9,807 bases of DNA from Armatimonadota bacterium (GTDB lineage: Bacteria > Armatimonadota > Fimbriimonadia > Fimbriimonadales > Fimbriimonadaceae), in assembly GCA_023423495.1 (NCBI GenBank), contig JAFAFM010000168.1, positions 1 through 9,807 on the forward strand, in the 5' to 3' direction. The position numbers and the translations under genes were made by a program. This document shows positions 1-5,736 of this stretch, one piece after another. How positions within the stretch are numbered: the first letter of the stretch is position 1; the number at the start of each line of letters is the position of its first letter. Below the pieces are notes generated by a model. That model searched no databases, was not told the DNA's origin, and was given only the letters and a program-made list of their open reading frames with translations.

Positions 1-628
1 CGCTTTGGGTGGTGGAAACAACCTGCTCCAAGCCCTTTGCAATTTCGCCAAACGCTTTTTGCCTCGCGCTCTCCAGGCTCTGAGCCTGTTCGTCGATGCG
101 CTTCAAGGATTCCTTAAGGGGCAGCAAAGTCCCTTCGAAAGTCTTCTGGTGAATTTCGAGCTTCTGCTCCGTCTGTTTCGAAAGATTCCCCAAGACGTCC
201 GCCGCCTGCTTCAAAAAGACGCTGCTGTTCTCATCCACAACCTGCTTGGCCAACACTGTCATGGCCTCTCGAATGCGGTTCTCGTCAGCCACCAACTGAG
301 TCTCTCGACGGAGAAAAGCCGCTTCCTGCTGACTCCGAGCTTCGCGCTCCTGCGCCAGCTTCGCGCTGAGATCGTCGTGACTGGCCCGAAGTTGGCCCAA
401 TTCATCTGATAGCCTGGAACGTTCATCTTCGATGGCTTCCACCCGACCAATGAGCGTCTGCGCTTCGAACAACTCGGTGTTCAGCCGCTTGGCTTCGGCT
501 GACATCTCCTCGTTGCGATATTTCTCGGCCGAGACTTGTCCGGACAAGTGGCGATACATCAGCACGAAGCCGATTCCACATGCCGCGGCAAACGTTAAGA
601 CAAAAATGAGGGCATCCTGCACAATCAT
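1..628 (-). CDS. rmuC: RmuC family DNA recombination protein, N-terminal part (3' end beyond window)
   Basis: The open frame on the minus strand begins at an ATG at 628-626 and runs off the left edge after 209 codons without a stop. The protein starts with a single hydrophobic helix (about residues 5-21, DALIFVLTFAAACGIGF), then a long charged, Gln/Glu/Lys-rich stretch with coiled-coil character (about 30-200). The visible end (GLEQVVSTTQS) looks like the entry to the conserved RmuC domain. This layout, a membrane anchor plus coiled coil before a nuclease-like domain, is typical of RmuC, a protein linked to limiting DNA inversions between short inverted repeats. The catalytic domain is not visible, so the call rests on N-terminal architecture and sequence feel. 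No Shine-Dalgarno is visible upstream; the 47-bp gap to the divergent prpB is AT-rich (TATATAAA near 643-650) and probably holds both promoters. Another coiled-coil membrane protein is possible but less likely. Confidence 0.72.
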   Translation of the reverse strand, partial: MIVQDALIFVLTFAAACGIGFVLMYRHLSGQVSAEKYRNEEMSAEAKRLNTELFEAQTLIGRVEAIEDERSRLSDELGQLRASHDDLSAKLAQEREARSQQEAAFLRRETQLVADENRIREAMTVLAKQVVDENSSVFLKQAADVLGNLSKQTEQKLEIHQKTFEGTLLPLKESLKRIDEQAQSLESARQKAFGEIAKGLEQVVSTTQS

Positions 629-675
629 AGTATACACACGTCTATATAAAATGAGAAGTGGTGTAACCTCTGTCT

Positions 676-1551
676 GTGCTGAAGCCGCCCACTCCCCACC
701 CCGGCGCTCGCCTCCGCGACCTTATGGCCAACGGCTGCGTGCTTATGCCAGGTGTCTTCAATGCTATTTCCGCTGTCTCGGCCACCGAGTCGGGCGCGAA
801 AGCGCTCTACCTAAGCGGCGCGGGACTCACCAATGGCTCACTTGGCGTGCCCGATATCGCCCTTGCCACGCTGACCGAATTCGCTCAACAAGCTGCCTAC
901 GTCACCGCTGCCAGCCCGCTTCCTGTTATTAGTGACGCGGACACGGGCTTCGGAGAAGCGCTTAATGTGATGCGAACCGTAATTGAGATGGAGAGAGCAG
1001 GCTTGGCCGGCATCCACATCGAAGACCAAGTCTCACCCAAACGGTGCGGTCACCTCGATGGAAAATCGGTCATCGAACGATCTGACATGGAACGAAAGGT
1101 CCGCGCGGGTGTCGATGCCAAGCGTGATTCCAGCTTTATCGTCTGCGCCCGTACGGACGCCCGCGGCGTAGAAGGGTTGGAATCAGCCATCGACCGCGCG
1201 AAGGCTTACGTTGATGCGGGTGCAGACGCAATTTTTCCGGAAGGCCTTCAATCGGCCCAAGAATTTGAGCAGTTTAGAGCGAACGTTCCTGGACCGCTGC
1301 TCGCCAACATGACCGAATTTGGCAAAACGCCAATCATCCCTTTTCAAGATTTCGCAAACATGGGATACCAAATGGTGATTTATCCCATGACGGCTTTCCG
1401 GGTGATGCTCAAGGCATTGGATGACACCTACACTAAACTCATCAAAGAGGGAACCCAAGCAGGCTTTCTGGATCGGATGCGCACCCGCGCTGAACTGTAC
1501 GACCGCCTTGAATATGCCAAATATGACGAGCTGGACAAGAGCTGGCAATGA
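676..1551 (+). CDS. prpB: Methylisocitrate lyase (2-methylisocitrate to pyruvate + succinate)
   Basis: A 291-residue protein of the isocitrate lyase/PEP mutase superfamily, close to the usual 290-300 residues of PrpB. It cleaves 2-methylisocitrate to pyruvate and succinate, the last step of the methylcitrate cycle for propionyl-CoA. Visible motifs: PGARLRDLM at 9-17, YLSGAG at 45-50, the metal-binding DADTGFG at 87-93, HIEDQ at 114-118, the signature KRCGH at 122-126 with catalytic Cys124, ARTDARGVEGL at 158-168, and the C-terminal TRAELYDRLEY matching the PrpB tail. I chose the GTG at 676 because an in-frame TAA lies at 664-666 and the next ATG (724) would remove the conserved PGARLRDL segment. 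No good Shine-Dalgarno is seen. It is followed 74 bp later by a citrate synthase-type gene in the same direction, a normal prpBC pairing. Other superfamily members, such as oxaloacetate hydrolases, are less likely given the full-length match. Confidence 0.92.
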   Translation: MLKPPTPHPGARLRDLMANGCVLMPGVFNAISAVSATESGAKALYLSGAGLTNGSLGVPDIALATLTEFAQQAAYVTAASPLPVISDADTGFGEALNVMRTVIEMERAGLAGIHIEDQVSPKRCGHLDGKSVIERSDMERKVRAGVDAKRDSSFIVCARTDARGVEGLESAIDRAKAYVDAGADAIFPEGLQSAQEFEQFRANVPGPLLANMTEFGKTPIIPFQDFANMGYQMVIYPMTAFRVMLKALDDTYTKLIKEGTQAGFLDRMRTRAELYDRLEYAKYDELDKSWQ

Positions 1552-1580
1552 CGGCCCGAAACACAATCTAGATTCGTCGC

Positions 1581-1600
1581 GGTAAACTCCGGCAAACTCC
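1581..1600 (+). repeat. Tandem decamer upstream of the citrate synthase gene
   Basis: Two adjacent 10-mers, GGTAAACTCC and GGCAAACTCC, differ at one base and end 25 nt before the citrate synthase start. They could be direct-repeat half-sites for a regulator or chance; no regulator gene is nearby. Confidence 0.35.
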
Positions 1601-1625
1601 ACTGCTTTAACTTCGAAGAAGAAAA

Positions 1626-2777
1626 ATGAGCTCCACTCTTACCGACAAATATCCTAATTACAGCCCCGGACTCGAGGGGGTTATCGCCGGCATCAGCACC
1701 ATTAGCGAGATCGATAGCGATCGTAGCAGCCTGCAGTATCGAGGCTACGACGTTCACGACCTTGCCGAGAGCGGGAGCTTCGAAGAGACCGCCTACCTCC
1801 TGATCTACGGCAAGCTGCCCAACCAGTCCGAGCTAAACCAGTTCAAGCAGACACTTGGCGCCGAGAGAGAAGTACCAAGCCAGATTTATGACGTTCTGCG
1901 CGCGCTCCCAAAGGATTCCCACCCGATGGATGCAATCCGCACCGCCTTCTCCGCGCTGGCTCCATTCGACCCGGACTATGAAGCTCCTGCAACCGATGAT
2001 GCTGCGAACGTCCGAAAGGCAATTCGAATCATAGCCAAGGCTGGCACCATGGTGGCAAACGGCCACCGCATCCGAAACGGCCTCGAGCCGATCAAACCGA
2101 ATCCAAACCACTCCACTGCCGAAAACTTCCTTCACTTGATGACGGGGAAGGATCCGATCCCGAAGACCGTCGAAGTGATGGACGCTTCCCTGACGCTCTA
2201 CGCTGAGCACGGTTTCAATGCGAGCACCTTCGCCTGCCGAGTAACGGTCGCCACCTTGAGTGACCTCTACAGCGGCGTGGTGACCGGCATCGGGACGCTT
2301 CGCGGACCGCTGCACGGAGGCGCAAACGAGGAAGCGATGAAAATGCTTCTGGACATCGACAAGCCCGAGAACGCGCAGGCGTGGATCGATGAGGCGCTCG
2401 AAGGCAAAAAGAAGATCATGGGCTTCGGACACCGCGAATACAAAAAGCGAGACAGCCGCGCGATTTACCTCACGAAGATCGCAAAGGAACTCGGCATCCA
2501 AAAGGGCGACACCCGATTCGGCGAGATCGCCGACATTCTGGAAAAGACCATGGAGACGCGGAAGAACATTTTCCCGAACGTGGACTTCCCCGCCGCCTAC
2601 GCCTACTACTTGTTGGACATCCCGACCGATCTCTACACGCCGATCTTCGTGGTCGCACGTGTCTCCGGCTGGACGGCGCATGCCCTCGAACAGCTGCGAA
2701 ACAACCGCCTCATTCGGCCCAAGGCAATCTATGAGGGCGACGCGAACCTTGAATACGTGGCCCTAGCCAATCGATAG
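1626..2777 (+). CDS. prpC: Citrate synthase / 2-methylcitrate synthase
   Basis: A 383-residue short-type citrate synthase, which condenses oxaloacetate with acetyl-CoA or propionyl-CoA. Visible features: N-terminal LEGVIAGISTIS (16-27) and LQYRGYDVHDLAE (36-48); AEHGFNAST (193-201); GPLHGGANEEA (227-237) with active-site His230; GFGHREYKKRDSR (266-278) with His269; NVDF (318-321) with catalytic Asp320; and RVSGWTAHALEQ (345-356), followed by NNRLIRPKAIYEG. The small size and the upstream prpB favour methylcitrate synthase, but sequence alone does not separate the two activities, and the enzyme may do both. One oddity: residue 271 is Glu where the classic signature (GFGHRVYK) has Val or Ile, and Ser277 replaces the usual Pro of DPR. 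The start is the ATG at 1626, preceded by a purine-rich GAAGAA at 1615-1620. A strong intrinsic terminator follows the stop. Confidence 0.9.
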   Translation: MSSTLTDKYPNYSPGLEGVIAGISTISEIDSDRSSLQYRGYDVHDLAESGSFEETAYLLIYGKLPNQSELNQFKQTLGAEREVPSQIYDVLRALPKDSHPMDAIRTAFSALAPFDPDYEAPATDDAANVRKAIRIIAKAGTMVANGHRIRNGLEPIKPNPNHSTAENFLHLMTGKDPIPKTVEVMDASLTLYAEHGFNASTFACRVTVATLSDLYSGVVTGIGTLRGPLHGGANEEAMKMLLDIDKPENAQAWIDEALEGKKKIMGFGHREYKKRDSRAIYLTKIAKELGIQKGDTRFGEIADILEKTMETRKNIFPNVDFPAAYAYYLLDIPTDLYTPIFVVARVSGWTAHALEQLRNNRLIRPKAIYEGDANLEYVALANR

Positions 2778-2792
2778 GTAAATCCCGCAATC

Positions 2793-2826
2793 AGCCCGGC
2801 GACGCAACGTTCGCCGGGCTTTTTTG
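2793..2826 (+). terminator. Intrinsic terminator after the citrate synthase gene
   Basis: A perfect 10-bp stem, AGCCCGGCGA (2793-2802) with TCGCCGGGCT (2811-2820), with an 8-nt loop, runs straight into six T residues (2820-2825). It begins 16 nt after the stop and ends only about 24 nt before the next start codon. Confidence 0.93.
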
Positions 2827-2849
2827 GTAAGTTAAGAGAGAGCCAGCTT

Positions 2850-3521
2850 ATGAAAAAGTCTCTTTTAATTCTTCCTGCCCTTTGTCTTGCCGCCTTTTCC
2901 GCTGGACAGGGCGCCCAACTTTTGCGGATCAAGGCCAAGCCCGGCCAAGTCATGAAGTACGTCATGGACATGCAGTCAGGAACTTCCAGCCAGTCCATGA
3001 AAATGGGAATGGGTATGACCATGAAGGTTGCCGCGGTCAAGAATGGGCAGTGGACCATCCACTCCACTATTGGCAACGTGACCATGAATGGGCAACCTGC
3101 GCCTGCCGCAGCTACCGAGCAGCTAAAGAAGATGCTTATGGTGACCGTGATGGATAGTCGCGCCACCGTTTTGAAATCTGAGACCCGCGGTATCGCTGGC
3201 ATGCCAAACAATAGCCAGGGAACTTCGGTGCCCTTCCCCAAGAACCCGGTCAAGGTCGGAAGCACATGGTCCGGCTCGGCAAGTATCCAGGGGCAGAAGG
3301 TTGAAACTAGCTATAAGTTGATTGCCTTCAAACCGGTCAATGGCAAGGCGGCAGCGGTCATTCATGCAACGCCTAAAGGCATGGCCAATTTCAAGACGAA
3401 TGGCCCCATCGTTTACTCCGTCGAGCTTGCTACAGGCTTCCCGCTCTCCATGTCGATGACGGGCACGGTGACCCAGGGAACTAATACGCAGACAATGAAA
3501 ATGACGATGCGCCGTGTCTAA
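2850..3521 (+). CDS. Secreted Met-rich protein of unknown function (paralogue A)
   Basis: A 223-residue protein with a clear Sec signal peptide (MKKSLLILPALCLAAFSAG, likely cleaved after about residue 18-22). I do not recognise a characterised family; the layout loosely recalls uncharacterised DUF6263-like beta-rich secreted proteins. The mature part looks beta-rich and contains 20 methionines (9 %), including MKMGMGMTMKV at 50-60 and MSMTGTV at 201-207. It shares with the next gene the order of motifs: a Gly-Met-Thr-Met strand, MNGxxAPAA, a Lys-Lys-Met block, FPxxPVKVGxTW (129-140), a YK strand and a Met-rich C-terminal strand. The two are diverged tandem duplicates. The start is the ATG at 2850, with AGAGAG (2835-2840) as a weak ribosome-binding site. 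The promoter is unclear because a terminator sits just upstream. Outer-compartment location is inferred from the signal peptide. Confidence 0.8.
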   Translation: MKKSLLILPALCLAAFSAGQGAQLLRIKAKPGQVMKYVMDMQSGTSSQSMKMGMGMTMKVAAVKNGQWTIHSTIGNVTMNGQPAPAAATEQLKKMLMVTVMDSRATVLKSETRGIAGMPNNSQGTSVPFPKNPVKVGSTWSGSASIQGQKVETSYKLIAFKPVNGKAAAVIHATPKGMANFKTNGPIVYSVELATGFPLSMSMTGTVTQGTNTQTMKMTMRRV

Positions 3522-3554
3522 TCCCGGAATCTCATTAGGGATATGGGCCAAAAT

Positions 3555-3614
3555 AGCCTCAGGTTCTTGTGATGTAAGGCCGTCTTGCATTACATTGCAA
3601 GAACCCAGGAGGCT
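3555..3614 (+). promoter_or_regulatory. Long RNA hairpin overlapping the ribosome-binding site of the lipoprotein gene
   Basis: The left arm 3562-3577 (GGTTCTTGTGATGTAA) pairs with the right arm 3590-3605 (TTACATTGCAAGAACC) over 16 positions, 14 Watson-Crick and two G-U in RNA, with a 12-nt loop. After a 1x3 internal loop, AGCCTC (3555-3560) pairs with GAGGCT (3609-3614), giving 22 pairs in all. The outer arm includes four bases of the AGGAGG Shine-Dalgarno (3607-3612). No T run follows, so it is not a standard terminator. A competing hairpin, CTTGCA (3584-3589) with TGCAAG (3596-3601), shares the right arm. I infer possible translational control or an mRNA-stability element; a DNA-binding palindrome is an alternative. 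Confidence 0.6.
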
Positions 3615-3616
3615 CT

Positions 3617-4336
3617 ATGCAAAAGTTTATTCCGATCGCGGCTCTCGCGATCCTTCTCATCGGCTGTAAAGGAGGCGAGACAACCGCCGCGACCGGAGGT
3701 GGAACCGGTGGAGGCAACGTCGCCGCCGAAGGCAAGACCTATACATTCAAGTTTGCGCCCGAGCAAGGCAAGAAATACAGCTATGCCATGAACATCGATG
3801 GCGGCCCAAGCCAAAAGATCGAGATGGGCATGACCATGGACGTCACCAAGGTCGAGGACGATAAGTCCACGCTGGTGATGACGATGGACAGCATGAAGAT
3901 GAACGGGTCCGACGCACCCGCAGCGGTTATGGATTCCATGAAGAAGATGAAGACCACGATGGTCATTGACTCCACCGGCAAGACGGTCAGCAGCACCACC
4001 GAGGGCGCCCCCGCAGGTTCTTCCCAGAACTTCAGCGGCGCATCTTTCCCAACTAAGCCGGTTAAAGTCGGCGACACCTGGGAAGGCGTCAGCAATGCTG
4101 GCGGCAAAGAGACCAAGGCGACCTACAAGTTCGCTCGAGTTGAAAATGCTGGCGGTCAAGAGGTTGCTGTTTTCGAAGTCACTCCACAAAACCTTGAGGG
4201 CGTGACTCTTTCCGGCCCGATGCTTGTCATGGTCAACGTTAACGACGGCATGACCAACAGCATGACGATGAAGGGCACGGCGAAGGGTGCTGACGGCAAG
4301 GACACCCCTGTAACCATGGAGATGAAGCTTAAGTAA
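3617..4336 (+). CDS. Met-rich lipoprotein of unknown function (paralogue B)
   Basis: A 239-residue protein with a lipoprotein signal: hydrophobic MQKFIPIAALAILLIGC with lipobox LIGC and Cys17, then a flexible Gly/Thr/Ala-rich tether (18-40). It should be lipid-anchored outside the cytoplasmic membrane. The body is a diverged paralogue of the preceding gene: EMGMTMDV (69-76), MTMDSMKMNGSDAPAAVMDSM (88-108) and SFPTKPVKVGDTW (143-155), followed by TYKFARV. It has 20 methionines (8.4 %) and no histidine. The start ATG at 3617 follows a perfect AGGAGG (3607-3612) at a short 4-nt spacing. The 95-bp gap after paralogue A contains a long hairpin but no intrinsic terminator, so the two genes may share a transcript. 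Function is unknown. A beta-rich ligand- or metal-binding role is only a guess, and a structural envelope role is equally possible. Confidence 0.82.
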   Translation: MQKFIPIAALAILLIGCKGGETTAATGGGTGGGNVAAEGKTYTFKFAPEQGKKYSYAMNIDGGPSQKIEMGMTMDVTKVEDDKSTLVMTMDSMKMNGSDAPAAVMDSMKKMKTTMVIDSTGKTVSSTTEGAPAGSSQNFSGASFPTKPVKVGDTWEGVSNAGGKETKATYKFARVENAGGQEVAVFEVTPQNLEGVTLSGPMLVMVNVNDGMTNSMTMKGTAKGADGKDTPVTMEMKLK

Positions 4337-4354
4337 GTAAGTCTCTGGCAAAAT

Positions 4355-4389
4355 TAGCCCCCCTGCGTTATCGCCGGGAGGCTATTTTT
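4355..4389 (+). terminator. Intrinsic terminator after the lipoprotein gene, between convergent genes
   Basis: TAGCC (4355-4359) pairs with GGCTA (4380-4384), CCC (4361-4363) with GGG (4376-4378), and GCG (4365-4367) with CGC (4372-4374) around a TTAT loop, with two single mismatches. TTTTT follows at 4385-4389, then a T-rich tract. On the minus strand the hairpin is followed by a short TTTT, so it may also act weakly on the converging CAP-domain gene that ends at 4412. Confidence 0.82.
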
Positions 4390-4411
4390 GTTTGTCTGCA
4401 CCAAAGAGAAT

Positions 4412-5617
4412 CTATGGAGCGGTTGTGAATTTCCACTCTTTGCGAATGGAACTCTTACCGTTCGCTGATGCCCGCAGGTACACGTGATACTCTTTGCCCG
4501 GTACGAGCGGCTTCTTCGGGATAAGAAAGATGGAGTTATCCAGTTGATCGTCGTTCTCGCTCGAGTTCACGAACAAACCGACGTGAACCCCATCCACCTT
4601 AAGCCAGGCATCTTCGACAATCAGCTTCGCTTGGTCTTCGAAGCAACTGACGACAATCGGATAGCCCACTTTGAATTGCGGACTGTTGTGCATTCTCAAG
4701 GGATTCGGCCGCTCGTTCCCGTCCCATGAAGTGGGCACGCCACGTTGCCCATCCGCCGGAGAAACCGTAAGCCCAGTTTTGCCGCCTTCGCCAAACTTGA
4801 TTGAGAAGTTACGCCCGGCCATCCCTGTACCCACCGGTAGCTCTCCCGGCTGCAGGAAAGGAATACGATGATAAGGGGCATTGAACAAGTCTCTGACAGA
4901 ATCTTGCACATTTCCGCTGTTGTACGTGACGCACTCCCAAGACCCGCCAACGTATCCGAAAGCCTCCAAGCGATCGCTGGGCGTCGCCCCAACAAAGCCC
5001 GGCTCGCCCGGCTTCTCGAAGTGTCCGGTGCGATTGTTCTGGCTTAGATACTTGACATGTGCCAGCGACGCCGCATTCAGCCGATCCTCTTGAACTGCGG
5101 GCTCGAGGCCCAGTTTGGCGCGGTAAGCGTTGATCTCTGCCAGTCCAGCATCCTGTGTCGCCGAGGGTGCCAACAGCACCGGCGTCGCGTTGGTCGATAC
5201 TTGGAACGTCCAGTCTTTGCGAACCTCCAAGCGATCGTCGACTCGGACAAGGCATTGAACTCGGTAGGTACCCGCAAGGAAGGGCCGGCTGGGATGATAT
5301 TCCAGGCGACGCAGCTTGCTGTTGTAGACCGCATCCACTTGGTCGCCGTTAACCCGCATCTCGGCGGATGTGACCCTTGCGCCTTCGCTTGGCCAAACTT
5401 CCCACTGGAGAGTTGGCGCAGAAACGAGCAACGAGGTCTTTGGACCGTAAGTTCGGTGGAATGCTTGAACGGAGGAGTCAGCAACGCGGGCGCCCACCAG
5501 TGCCAACAAAATGCCGGTCGCGGCGAACTTTCCCCCTGGGCGTCTCAAACGCCGTTCGCTAGATACAGATTTGTTATTCAATCGATTACCCCGGATCGAG
5601 CGTGCTCCCTTCGTCAC
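4412..5617 (-). CDS. Exported CAP/SCP-domain protein with flanking beta-rich domains
   Basis: A 401-residue protein. A basic N-terminus (1-30, many Arg/Lys) precedes a hydrophobic segment at about 31-46 (FAATGILLALVGARVA), a signal peptide with a long n-region or a type II anchor. Residues about 62-142 look like a beta-sandwich (LAGTYRVQCLVRVDDRL, ending KDWTFQVS). Residues about 156-276 are a CAP domain: AEINAYRAKLGLEP, LAHVKYLSQN with His187, TGHF with His199, GGSWECV with Glu228 in place of the GEN motif, and NAPYHRIPFLQPG with His250. The C-terminus (about 283-401: LTVSPADGQRGVP, PLVPGKEYHVYLRA, RKEWKFTTAP) resembles a second Ig-like domain. Bacterial CAP proteins are extracytoplasmic and their activities are mostly unknown. 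The start is a GTG at 5617; an in-frame TAG lies a few codons upstream, and no other ATG occurs before residue 87. It is divergent from the kinase gene across 119 bp. Confidence 0.85.
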   Translation of the reverse strand: MTKGARSIRGNRLNNKSVSSERRLRRPGGKFAATGILLALVGARVADSSVQAFHRTYGPKTSLLVSAPTLQWEVWPSEGARVTSAEMRVNGDQVDAVYNSKLRRLEYHPSRPFLAGTYRVQCLVRVDDRLEVRKDWTFQVSTNATPVLLAPSATQDAGLAEINAYRAKLGLEPAVQEDRLNAASLAHVKYLSQNNRTGHFEKPGEPGFVGATPSDRLEAFGYVGGSWECVTYNSGNVQDSVRDLFNAPYHRIPFLQPGELPVGTGMAGRNFSIKFGEGGKTGLTVSPADGQRGVPTSWDGNERPNPLRMHNSPQFKVGYPIVVSCFEDQAKLIVEDAWLKVDGVHVGLFVNSSENDDQLDNSIFLIPKKPLVPGKEYHVYLRASANGKSSIRKEWKFTTAP

Positions 5618-5736
5618 GTTCCGAAGATATGTCTAAATAATGCACGCGATCTTACCAGACCCTCAAAAAGAATTAAGCAAGCCCAACGATTAAATCATTG
5701 GCGAACGTCTCCTAAAATGGAGAGCAGATATCGTTC

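Noticed and set aside
629..675. TATATAAA between rmuC and prpB as a divergent promoter
   Set aside because: No acceptable -35 box at the right distance on either strand; only the AT-rich character is clear.
432..932. Plus-strand frame of 166 codons over the rmuC start and prpB
   Set aside because: It overlaps two better supported genes in other frames and has no recognisable features.
1833..2681. Long minus-strand open frame (282 codons) inside the citrate synthase gene
   Set aside because: It is antisense to a gene with full catalytic motifs, has an odd His/Arg/Val-rich composition and no recognisable domain.
3562..3605. Hairpin read as a terminator of paralogue A
   Set aside because: The 3' arm is followed by CAGGAGGCTCT, not a T run, so it does not fit an intrinsic terminator.
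2850..4336. Copper-resistance proteins based on Met content
   Set aside because: No His/Cys clusters, no known copper-protein motif, and no metal transport or sensor genes nearby; kept only as one hypothesis.
3590..4351. Minus-strand frame of 253 codons across the lipoprotein gene
   Set aside because: It is antisense to the lipoprotein gene with a lipobox and perfect AGGAGG; its composition (His/Leu/Ala-rich) reflects the complement of Met/Asp codons.
5690..5718. Promoter for the kinase gene (TTAAAT, 17 nt, TAAAAT)
   Set aside because: The -10 is reasonable but the -35 matches at only about half of its positions; too weak to list as a feature.
5708..5723. Small hairpin TCTCC/GGAGA at the kinase ribosome-binding site
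   Set aside because: Five base pairs with a six-base loop is within chance in this region.
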